From: Marvania coccoides
Lineage: Eukaryota; Chlorophyta; Trebouxiophyceae; Chlorellales; Chlorellaceae
NCBI GenBank assembly: GCA_963854735.1
Contig: OY978104.1
Span: 248,001 to 312,000, forward strand
Length of the DNA: 64,000 bases
Direction of reading: 5' to 3'
Part shown: in pieces, positions 55,595-64,000 of the stretch
Layout: each line of letters opens with the position of its first letter
Numbering within the stretch: position 1 is the stretch's first letter
Translations under genes and position numbers: made by a program
Notes under the pieces: generated by a model
What the model saw: the letters and a program-made list of their open reading frames with translations, nothing else
What the model was told of the DNA's origin: nothing
The model's database searches: none

Positions 55595-55987
55595 CGCTGT
55601 TGATTACACACACATAACAATCAATTGCAATCATTGCAATTCGTGTCTATGATAGTACGAAGTGGCCAAAAAGCCAAAGGAGAGTGATGAGAAAAAAGAA
55701 GAGAGCAGCGAAATAAAAACCTGGCAAACAAAAAAAAGGAGAGAAAAATAATTCGGACGCCCAAACTCCTAAAAGAACTATTGGGCAAAATCTCTCGTCG
55801 CCGTCATGAAATTTTCGATATGAAAAACCAAAGTGTCGCTCGTTGAATTTTGTTGCTGTCAAAAAATATACTGATTGATTCAAATTCCGCCACTGCAGCC
55901 GCCTTCAACAAAAAATTGCAATTTTTCTGCCGCCACTTTTTTATTTTAATTTTTTTCCCTTGAAAAGAAACGCCTGGCCGGTTTCAA
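55595..55987. other. Convergent 3' spacer, WD40 gene / thioredoxin
   Basis: About 390 AT-rich bases between stop codons of facing genes; 3' UTR sequence presumed, nothing else seen. Confidence 0.5.
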
Positions 55988-56633
55988 TTAGGCTGCAGGC
56001 ACAGTGGCACCGATGTGGGTCTCAATGTACTTGGCCAGGTCTTTACGAGTGATGGCACCCTCCCGGTGGCTGTCAGTCAACTTCTCTCCGTTCTTAAACA
56101 CCATCAGGCAGGGCAGTCCGTACACCTTGTACTTCTGCATGAGGGTCTCGTCGTTGGTGCAGTTGATCTTCACCACCTTCAGGCTGCCATCGTAGGTTTT
56201 GGAGGCCCAGTCCATCGAGGGGGCCACCAGCTTGCAGGGGCCGCACCAGGTGGCCCAGAAGTCGACCAGGACGGGGAGATCAGCCTGGAAGAAAGAAACG
56301 GCGCGGAAGTATATGAAAATAGCGTGTAAAACTTTTAAAAAAAACTTCGTGGTGATAGAAAAATTGAGAACGCGACTGGGAAACGGGCTGAATACTAAGG
56401 GATACAAAGATGGGTGGATGTGAATTTCTTACCTGGAGAACTTCTGCCTCAAAGGTGTCTTTGTCGGCGTTGGTGAGGGCACGAACAGCGGTGAGAGAGC
56501 GGCGGCGAACAGCCAACGGCTGGGGGCGAGCTGCGGCGCGGAAGGGGTGGGCGGTGGGACGTGCGGCGGAGCGCAGGGGCTCAGAGGTGCCCAGACGGGC
56601 GGAGACGACGGCAGGAGCGAAAGCCTGAGCCAT
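55988..56633 (-). CDS. Chloroplast m-type thioredoxin
   Basis: Exons (minus strand) 56633-56433 and 56284-55988 (phase 0) give 165 residues. Residues 1-50 are rich in Ala, Arg and Ser with almost no acids (SEPLRSAARPTAHPFRAAARP), a typical plastid transit peptide. The mature part has WCGPCK (Cys81, Cys84), the buried Asp in LVDFWATW, and the cis-proline loop YGLPCLMVFKNGEK, where an extra Cys precedes Leu. These fit m-type or a related plastid thioredoxin that passes photosynthetic electrons to Calvin-cycle and other targets; y or x type is possible. The intron falls exactly at the boundary between the N-terminal helix and the core. The start is the ATG of MAQAFAPAV. Confidence 0.9.
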
Positions 56634-56939
56634 GATAAAAAGTGATTTCGACACAAGTCACGCGAATGGGGGTACACCAACGATTGCACTCCACAAAAGT
56701 GTAGAGCATTAAATTATGGACAAAATTAACTAGTATTTTGCAGGGGGCGGTGCCAAACACAGAAAAATCTTCCACCCACAGATTTTTCAAAGAACAGTTT
56801 TTTCTCGCTGACGAGTGAGGCAGCTGATTTTAATACTTGCTAATAAAAAATCACATATCCAGCCGCGCTGCCATCGAGAGATACCTTAATAAAATTCACT
56901 CCTCTTTAAAGCCAATTCAATTTAGCACTGGCTTGAACA
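56634..56939. promoter_or_regulatory. Divergent promoter region, thioredoxin m / DAC
   Basis: 306 bases between head-to-head genes for two plastid proteins. Shared light or plastid-signal control is a reasonable inference; no site is claimed. Confidence 0.45.
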
Positions 56940-57599
56940 ATGCAGCTCACCAAGTGCGCATCGCCCGCGCTGAACCTCACTCCGGCCATCACGCGGCGCC
57001 ATGCAGCCAGAGCGCTCCCCGCTGCCGCACCAGGTATGCTCAACACAAATTTCACCGTTCGCTCTTCTGTCGTCCTTTGAATTAGTCTATATTCAACAAA
57101 TTCCACCCTATCGCACGCAGGCGCAGCCCGGATGCAGCGAATGCTCCCCTCCCCCTTCCCCTCCCCCAGCAGCGCTTGCAGCAACAGCCCCCTCCCTCTC
57201 CGCTCCATAATTTCTCATGCCTCTCCTGATGACAAAGAAACGCCCGTCAAGTACAACACAGAGTTCGGCTACTCCCGAAAAGACGTGATTTTGATCGGAG
57301 CGGGGCTGATCGCGGGCGGGTACATCCTCTATTACGGCCTTCAGTACGGCGGCATGGATGCCGGCATGGCGGGAAATTACGTGCAGCTCATTATTTTCAT
57401 GGGCATTTGCGTGGGCTGGATTGGGTCGTATCTGTACCGGGTGGCAACCAAGCAGATGACGTACGCGCGGCAGCTGGAAGAGTACGAAGAAGCGGTGATG
57501 CAAAAGCGGCTGGAAGAGATGCCGGAAGCCACGCTGGAAGCGCTCATGGAGGTGGTAGAGAAGGAAAAGGCAGCGAAAGAGGGGACCCAGGCAGAATGA
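56940..57599 (+). CDS. DAC: DUF3007 thylakoid protein, DAC-like (cytochrome b6f accumulation)
   Basis: Exons 56940-57033 and 57121-57599 (phase 1) give 190 residues. The first about 70 residues are Ala/Arg/Ser/Pro-rich, a plastid transit peptide. The mature domain has two predicted membrane helices (DVILIGAGLIAGGYILYYGL and VQLIIFMGICVGWIGSYLY) followed by RVATKQMTYARQL and EAVMQKRLEEMPEATLEALM. The combination (second helix, TYAQQL-type motif and the Glu-rich LEALM tail) is the DUF3007 family found in cyanobacteria and plastids. Arabidopsis DAC (At3g17930) is needed for cytochrome b6f accumulation. Recognition is from memory of the family pattern; the helices and tail fit well. The gene shares its upstream spacer with a thioredoxin m gene. 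Confidence 0.8.
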
Positions 57600-57839
57600 A
57601 ACGAATTAAAAAAAACGTGAGAAAGATTTAACTCTTATACTTTTGTGTAGTTTTTGGTTTATTTTTTTTTTTAAATGCCACGAGAACACGTCTAAGAAGA
57701 TTGATTTAGTACTGAGGGTCATTAGGCAGTATACGAGATATGGTACAAAGCAGAAGGAGCTAAAGAAAAAGAAAGGGGATAGCTGTGCAGGAAGAAAGAA
57801 AAACATGAATATGAAGAGTCAGCGAACATTAACTTTCAA

Positions 57840-58810
57840 TCACTCCTCGCTGCTCTCTGCGTCAGTGCACAGCTTTTCCAAGTCCAGCTCAGCCTCCAGC
57901 ACTGGCGCGTCAGCAGCCATCCCTTCTTCGCTGTTTTCAATGGGGCCTAGCAGCAGGAGAAAAGTATACATACATTCATTAAATCGATGCTTTAAAGAGC
58001 AAACTTTTTTTTTTAATGCAAAATTATTTAAAAATGAGTAAAAATTGAGTTTCGCACCGTGGTCTGTCTCTGAGCGAGCTGCGTACATCACCCTCCCCAA
58101 GATATTGCGCATCGGCAGGGGACCAAAGGTGCGGCTGTCAATCACATCGGGAAAATCCAGCACCTCGTTGTCGGCCAACACCCAGCAATAGCCCTAAAAA
58201 TAAGGAAAACCACAATTCCGTCAGTAAATACCTAAAATTCGCTCTATCGATAAAAATCGCTGATTTGTGCTTGCCTCTGGTACCACGAAGCTGCCATCTT
58301 CTTCACCCTCTGTTGCCTCTCCGGTCGCCAACTCGTCGCCCTCCAGAGCTGCCACTCTCCGCACCATCACCTGCTGCTGGGTGCCTGGGGAGACCAAGGG
58401 GCTGGTGAAGGCCACCACGTCCCCGTCGAAAATGGTGCGCTGAGCTGCTGGCCTGGGAATGAGGCGCATCAGAAATCTCTCAGCGGCGTCGGACTGAGTA
58501 GTAGCGCTCGCGTTCAGGGTTGGGGCCATTGCCGCGCCTGGAGGAGTAATCAATGGACTCGAGGCTGGTGAAAGTGTGTCGTAAGTGTTGAATTTGAATT
58601 TGTTTGAGATAATAATAAAATTGAAAATAATCAATTATCACCTGTGACAATCCCGACGCCTGTGAGCTGCCGCCTGAACACCTCCATGCCCTTCACAAGC
58701 GCCTCTGAAATGCCGCTTGACGCAGAGCTCTGTAGCTGCACAGCAAATTCCTCAGCACCGGCTGCAAATTTAGCAAAAAAGTACCTGACGCTGACGCCCC
58801 TGTGCGCCAT
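57840..58810 (-). CDS. S26 signal-peptidase-like protein lacking catalytic residues
   Basis: Exons (minus strand) 58810-58642, 58564-58275, 58193-58058 and 57946-57840 give 233 residues. Family landmarks in order: PGAAMAPTLN at 65-74 (the GPSMxPTL box), IFDGDVVAF, VMVRRVAALEGDEL (the K-R-V-x-x-x-x-GD box), VPEGYCWVLADN, DSRTFGPLPMRNILGRV, then an acidic tail. This order fits the mitochondrial IMP/plastid type I signal peptidase group. The nucleophile Ser is Ala68 and the general-base Lys is Arg125, so proteolysis is not expected; both changes are plain in the DNA (GGC GCG GCA ATG and a CGC/CGG codon pair). The intron after VPE begins GC (gag/gcaagc); using a GT site nearby would delete the conserved VPE. 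It may be a regulatory pseudo-protease. Only 193 bp separate it from the next gene. Confidence 0.75.
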
Positions 58811-59003
58811 TTGGTGTTCAGTCTGCGAATGCTCGTCTCAAAACAAAATAAAAAATAGAATAGGCATAGAGGAGAGAGCCAGCTCATTATTATTATTTTG
58901 TATATGGTTCAATGGTTCAAAACTTGTGTTCGCGCAATTCGTCGCTTGTTTATTTCGTTTTGAAGTATTATTATACTTCTGAAACAGCTGAGAATTCATC
59001 GCC
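58811..59003. promoter_or_regulatory. Short bidirectional promoter, S26-like / TMEM97-like
   Basis: Only 193 bases lie between two divergent start codons, so both promoters and 5' UTRs must overlap or be shared. AT-rich; TATTATTATT and TATATGG-like strings are present, without proof of function. Confidence 0.5.
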
Positions 59004-59661
59004 ATGGGGACGCTCCGGCAGGCTTTTGATTACTTGGTCATCGTCTTTTTTATTACCCACATCCCCATCACACTCTTTGTGGACAGCCAGGGCCTCTTCA
59101 ACCGCAGCATGTACCCTAGATTGGCAGCTGACATGCTCGACGACTTCATCCGCGACTTCAAAGACCCTCTGGTAACGATTTTCCGCCACCGCCTTTCCCT
59201 CTCTCCTCTGATACTGCGAGATTCACCTTCCCTCCCCTCCAATTCTACAGATGACGCAGCCCCTGGCACCGTGGTTCGCATCGCTGGTGTGGACAGAGGT
59301 GCTGCTGCAGCTGCCTTTCTTTTTCGTGGGCGCTTTTGCATGGATTTATCGAAAGAACTGGATTCGAATTCCTGCCATTATCTACGGGACCTCTGTCTGC
59401 ACCACCATGGTGCCAATTCTGTACGTCCTGGCCACCCACTCTGAGCCCGGCTACTCCCCAGCAGCGCTGGTTGGCTTCTATTTGGTAGGGAAAAACTTCG
59501 CCTTATTTTTTTTCCGTCAAATTTTGGCTCATTTTCTCACATTCACTTTCTTTTTGTAGCCATACCTTGTGGTGCCCTTCCTCATTGTGGCAGTCATGGC
59601 AGCCTCCCCCGTGCCGTTCCCGAAGACAAATAAAACGGCGTTCAAGCCCAAGATAAAATAA
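59004..59661 (+). CDS. EXPERA-domain membrane protein, TMEM97/sigma-2 receptor-like
   Basis: Exons 59004-59171, 59251-59484 and 59560-59661 (all phase 0) give 167 residues. Four membrane helices are visible: YLVIVFFITHIPITLFVDS, MTQPLAPWFASLVWTEVLLQLPFF region, IPAIIYGTSVCTTMVPILYVLAT, and YLVVPFLIVAVMAA. The Asp in LFVDSQ and Glu in WTEVLLQLPFF match the EXPERA residues that bind sterol-like ligands in TMEM97. The C terminus KTNKTAFKPKIK is Lys-rich, as in ER-retained members. The family works in sterol handling and cholesterol trafficking at ER and lysosome in animals; the role in algae is unknown. Confidence 0.85.
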
Positions 59662-59831
59662 CAAGTTGTTATTACAGCTTGCAGTTTAATTTTATATTAA
59701 AACTTCCGAGTAAAATAATCGAATGAAAAATGGTAGTTTAGTACAGGTTTAACTTGAGAATAACACATTTTAGATACCATTACTAAATTGAATAAATACC
59801 ACCAAAACCTGAAAGCTTCTTTTTTTCTCGC

Positions 59832-61968
59832 TCAAAGCTTGGCCAGCTTCCCTTCCTTAAACTGGAGCCGCAGCTGCAGCTTGCTCAGTTTCCCTGTCGC
59901 GGTGTGCGGCAGATCGCCCACAAATACCACCTCGTCAGGCATCCACCACTTGGCAATTTTGCCCTCGAGGAACTGCAGTACCTCATCTTTATCAACTTTT
60001 CCCTTGAATTCGGCTTTGGGAACCACCAGCAGCAGCGGCCGCTCCCCCCACTTCGCGTGAGGAACCCCGATGACCGCTGCCTCGGCGATCTGAGGGTGGC
60101 CCACTGCGATGTTTTCGACCTCGATGCTGCTGATCCACTCCCCACCGCTCTTGATCACATCTTTGGAGCGGTCGGTGATCTGCAGACCAGGAGGTGGAAA
60201 TCGCGCCAGAAAACGGAGGTGAGAGAAATGAGAATAAAGCTTTGCGTAAGCAGAGTAAGAAAACAAGAAAGATTACCACGAAGGTGAAATAAGAAAATAC
60301 AAGGTAAAAGATAAATTAAAACTAAAACTAACCTGCATGAAACCGTCAGGGTCCAGCGTGGCCACGTCTCCCGTGTCAAACCACCCCTCTGCGTCCACTG
60401 CGTCCGCCTCAGCGCGGTAGTACCGCCTCAAAACGTGCGGCCCACGCACCTGCAGGTTGCCGAATGCCTTCCCGTCGCGCGGCAGCTCCTTGCCGTCGTC
60501 CCCCACGATCCGCATGTCCACAAACAGGTGGGGCCGGCCCTGCTTGAGCTTCACTCGCATCTGGGCCTCGGCGTTGCCAGTGATTCTGCGGGTGAGCGGG
60601 CCAGTCAGAGTGCCAACGCTGCCCATCTGTCAGAGTAGGGGAAAAAGGGGGGAAATGTTAGCTAAATGCAAAAAGAAATAGTTCAAAAGAAATCAAGGGT
60701 GTTAAAATGGACAGCGTCCCATTAAATAACGTAAACCCAACCAAAATTTAAGGCAAAACTATTTAAAAAAATGAACATGTTTCTCACAGGCGAAGTTTCC
60801 GTCATGCCCCACAGCTGCAGCACGTCCACGCCGTGTACCCCAAAGTACTCAACGAGCAGCCGAGGGCACGCTGAGCCGCCCACCACCATCCTCTTAAGAT
60901 TTCTCAGCGCCAGGACCCGGCCCTCTTTGGCCAGGACCGTCTCCATGTACTCCAGCAGTGCCAGCCACACCGTGGGCACGCCTGCGGTGTGCGTCACAGC
61001 GTGGCTGTCCAGCATTTCATATATGGAAGCGCCATCCAAAGCAGGCCCAGGCAGGACCAGGCGGGCGCCCACCATGGGCCCGCTAAACGCCACGCCCCAC
61101 GAGTTGGCGTGAAACATGGGCACCACTAGAAGAAACGACGAGGCGCTCTTTAAATCCAGCGCGTCGGGGATAATACCGCCCAGCGCGTGCAGAAAGTTGG
61201 AGCGGTGGCTGTAGACGACTCCTTTTGGCTTGCCGGTAGTACCCGAGGTGTAGCACAGCCCGCAGGGGGCCGTCTCTGCGCACGGCGTCCACCGAAAGCC
61301 CGCCAGCCCCGGGCGCTCCTGCTGAAAAAGCTCCTCGTAGCACAGCACGCGCAGCGTGTCGCCCAGGGAGACGTCCGGCATGTGTGCACGGTCTGTGAGG
61401 AACACTACGCTGCGCACGGTGGGGATGAATGGCGCCAGGCGGGCCAGAGCAGCGGCAAACGTGATGTCGGCGAAAATGACGCTGTCTTCTGCGTGGTTGA
61501 TGATGTACTCGAGATCTTTGTCGAACAGGCGCGGGTTCAGGGTGTGGCACACTGCTGCCACGCCTGCGATGCCGTACCAGCACTCCAAGTGGCGGGCCGT
61601 GTTCCAAGCTAAAGTGGCCACGCGGTCGCCTGGCTGGACGCCTAAGCGGCGCAGCGCCAGGGCGCACAAAGCCGATCGATCGCGGATCTGGAGGGAAAGA
61701 TCATCAATTTACGTGTAAAGCAGCTGTTTGTTACTTGCTGGGTTTGCAGTGGGGTTACCTCGGCGTAAGTAGAAACAACTGTGGGGCCTTCTACGGTCCG
61801 GGTAATGACCTCCTGGTCGCCATGATACTTCGCGGCGTAGTCGATGATCTGAAGAAGGGCAAGAGCGAGTGAATACCATTTCGATCGCGAGATGAAACAC
61901 AGATGCCGGAGAATTCGACGTACCTGTGTTACGACCAACGGCCAGTCATCCTGCATGTATCCCTGCAT
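59832..61968 (-). CDS. Acyl-CoA synthetase (AMP-forming), bacterial FadD/AlkK-like
   Basis: Exons (minus strand) 61968-61924, 61848-61759, 61687-60788, 60626-60333 and 60179-59832, all phase 0, give 558 residues. ANL-superfamily motifs are complete: [18 protein letters not shown] (P-loop), [44 protein letters not shown] and the C-terminal TATGKLSK lysine. The enzyme activates fatty acids to acyl-CoA through acyl-AMP. N-terminal blocks ([61 protein letters not shown]) resemble bacterial medium/long-chain acyl-CoA ligases more than plant LACS, suggesting descent from bacteria, perhaps via an organelle. No transit peptide, and the C terminus (AKL-like: KLAKL) could be tested for peroxisomal targeting, although it is not a standard SKL. 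Confidence 0.9.
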
Positions 61969-62150
61969 TTTTTTATTTTTTGTATCGATGCTAATGTCGC
62001 CAGCTTGCTTTTTTTCGGCCCATCCAATTTTTTGGGGAAAAACTAATATTTATAATTTTCGGCGCTCGATAAAGAAGCAGTTTAAAAACAAACAGCGAGC
62101 CATTTGGGTTTACAGCATATTCGCGCCGGCCAGATATCCTGTTCACAAAG
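61969..62150. promoter_or_regulatory. Short bidirectional promoter, acyl-CoA ligase / B3 protein
   Basis: 182 bases between divergent start codons. AT-rich in the middle, no element identified. Confidence 0.5.
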
Positions 62151-63349
62151 ATGGCCGATGAGCAGATTGAACAACAACCCGAGCTCCCGAAGGAGGAAGC
62201 TCCAGCTCCAGCTCCAGCTCCCGCCGCTGCTCCTGAGGAAGAGAAAAAGCCGACAAACCCTGACGAGAAGCCTGAACTGCCGCTGACCCCCGAGGACACG
62301 AAGTTCAGGATGGGAGAGCTGGGTGCCACAATCATGTTCGAAAAAGTGCTCACCACCAGCGACTCTAGCGGCTCTGGCCGCATCGTCATCCCCAAGGTAC
62401 ACACCACGCTTCATTCCACCCCCTCGCATGCCCCAACAAGGCTCTAGATCATTCACTTTCCACGGGTTTTCACTCACGTTTTTAGAGCGTCGCCGAAGCC
62501 AACTTCCCCACTATTGAGGCTCAAACGGGGATGACGCTGCCCCTGATCGACGTGTTTGGATACACCTACGGCTTCCGCTACCGCTACTGGATCAACAACG
62601 CCTCTCGAATGTACCTCATAGAGGGCACGCAGGAGCTGCAGCAGCGGTTCAAGCTTCAGGTCGGAGATGTCCTAGTGTTTGCACGCAAGCCAGAGGACCC
62701 TAAAATCTACGTCTGCGGGCGCAAAGGCACCAAAGACGACACCTCCCGCCGCGCGCCCTCCAAGCGCTCCGCAGAAGGCGCTGCTCGCGCCAGAAAGGCC
62801 ACGCGGCGAGCGGGGTCTGCTGCCGCCGCCGCTGCTGCTGCAGCCTCGGAAGACGGCGGGCACGGGTCGGATTACGGGGACGGGAAAGCGGATGGAAGTG
62901 GGGACGGCGGCTCGCCCGGCGAGATGGCGGGGGACAGGGCTGATGGCCTGGCAGCGGCAGATAAAAAAGGAAAGGCGCCGGCGCCGGCAGCGGCCACTCG
63001 CAGCAAGCGGGTGCAGCAGCGGGTGCAGGAGGAGGCGGGGACAGACTTGCAGCACGGGACGTACACGTACTGGAACGGACTGAGCCTGCCAGCGAGGCGA
63101 GATGGCGTGTTTAGGGCTGTGCCGCCTGCCTCCGGCTTGCAAGGTTCTAAAGTGATGGCGCAGCACGGCTATTGGACTGCAGTGGTGTCGCTGGGCGGGG
63201 AGCTGTACCAGGCGTTCTTTGACAGCAGAGACCACGCGGCTGCGGCATACGAGGCAGCGCTGCAGACGGCAATTGTGCCATCGGTGCCGGCAGCGGCAGC
63301 GGCGGTGCCGCCTGTGGTGGCGTCAGCACCATTGTTGCCCATGACGTGA
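62151..63349 (+). CDS. B3-domain transcription factor with C-terminal AP2-like segment
   Basis: Exons 62151-62396 and 62486-63349 (phase 0) give 369 residues. After a Pro/Ala/Glu-rich N terminus, residues about 62-155 are a B3 domain: MFEKVLTTSDSSGSGRIVIPK, AEANFP, VFGYTYGFRYRYWINNASRMY, LQVGDVLVFAR; the GR.VIPK and NNASR.Y blocks are the DNA-contacting parts in LEC2/VAL/RAV factors. A basic, Ala/Gly-rich linker follows. Residues about 285-345 (GVFRAVPPAS, GYWTAVVSLGGELYQAFF, HAAAAYEAAL) resemble an AP2/ERF domain, with the Trp/beta-strand and AAxAYexA helix. Plant RAV factors carry AP2 then B3; here the order is B3 then AP2-like. A role in transcription in the nucleus is likely; target genes unknown. 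Confidence 0.85.
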
Positions 63350-63610
63350 ATGAATGAATTGGGGGCGAATAATATATATGTGTGTTTCCTGCTTTGTAAT
63401 GCCTTGGTTGATGTTAAAAATATGTACTTTTTCAAAACGAGGCGTCGGTACATAAAATTTGGCAATTTTGCTGGATTATTAGCTCTTTAAAAAATCATGT
63501 AAACTGTTAAAACGAGTGGGTACAGCCTGAAAGTGCACGAGACGGCGATTAGCCCGGGAACGAGAGACAAATGCAATGAAATAATCAAATAAAACTACTA
63601 GCAAAGAGAT

Positions 63611-63956
63611 ATGGGAGACAAAAAGCGGCCCGAAAAGTCGCTAGGATGGTTAACCGAGAGTGCTGTGCAGCCTAAAAAGCGCAAAGAAATTCAAGGTGCT
63701 TTTAATTTTATTTTCAAATCCTTTGCATCCTCTTTTTCCAACTCTTGAACACGCTTTCTCGCTTCGTACAGGCGTGGGTGGCTCAAGCCTGCTCGCATTG
63801 AAGTCTCAGGTCTTCAAAAAGCAGGAGGAGATTGGCGGCAGGGGAGAAGCAGGGGATGCAAAGCGGCCCCGACAAGTGCCAAGCATGGCTTCTGTGCTGC
63901 ATCGTAGCAACGCAGGAGTGGCTGAACGAGACCAGAGAGACAGGCTCGATATCAAG
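63611..63956 (+). CDS. CCDC174 homologue, 5' part (cut by window end)
   Basis: Exons 63611-63695 and 63772-63956 join in frame (phase 1), and a donor (aag/gtccgt) at 63957 shows the gene goes on beyond the window. The first about 90 residues have a Lys/Arg-rich nuclear-type start (KKRPEKS, QPKKRKEIQ), then SSLLALKSQVFKKQEEI and NAGVAERDQRDRLDIK, matching the N-terminal pattern of coiled-coil domain protein CCDC174, a nuclear protein linked to the exon junction complex in animals. The C-terminal part is not visible here. Confidence 0.7.
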
Positions 63957-64000
63957 GTCCGTTTCTCTCACGCTCTTCTTACAATCTATCCGGCATGAAC

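Overview
This is nuclear DNA from a photosynthetic eukaryote, most likely a unicellular green alga. Genes are split by short AT-rich GT-AG introns, exons are GC-rich, and genes lie close together on both strands. The lineage clues are a B3 DNA-binding domain, a CG-1 (CAMTA-type) domain, a plastid m-type thioredoxin, a DAC/DUF3007 thylakoid protein, alternative oxidase and a plant-sized RST1. The species cannot be named from sequence alone. Every multi-exon model here was assembled by hand from splice consensus and reading frame. Each closes in frame, but none has transcript support.

Layout. At 1-1430 there is a repeat copy and unrecognised coding fragments. At 1774-7261 there is a GT61-type glycosyltransferase, a decayed ankyrin fragment and an ankyrin-kinase-RING protein. 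At 7567-17333 an RST1/focadhesin homologue and a non-canonical poly(A)/poly(U) polymerase diverge from one 341-bp spacer; both families act in cytoplasmic RNA decay. At 18430-24785 lie three paralogues of a family I do not recognise, with a GRPPAND motif, an HTH-like core and acidic tails. At 25511-33855 lie a very long protein joining ankyrin repeats, helicase-associated repeats and a CG-1 domain, and a distant fourth relative of the GRPPAND family.

At 34191-41624 are a cyclic phosphodiesterase, Elongator subunit ELP1 and alternative oxidase. At 41625-43815 is a retroelement patch: a 5'-truncated LINE, a tRNA-like SINE and a CATA microsatellite. At 43816-63956 are a second, intron-rich GT61 gene, NDUFAF7, eIF3b, RPN11, a WD40 protein, thioredoxin m, DAC, a signal-peptidase-like protein lacking catalytic residues, a sigma-2/TMEM97-like protein, an acyl-CoA ligase, a B3 plus AP2-like protein, and the first exons of a CCDC174 homologue cut by the window end.

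The most unusual content is the 18-34 kb block of putative nuclear regulators: four proteins with a GRPP motif and possible HTH, plus the re-ordered CG-1 protein. Several gene pairs are divergent with spacers of only 180-350 bp, so shared promoters are likely.
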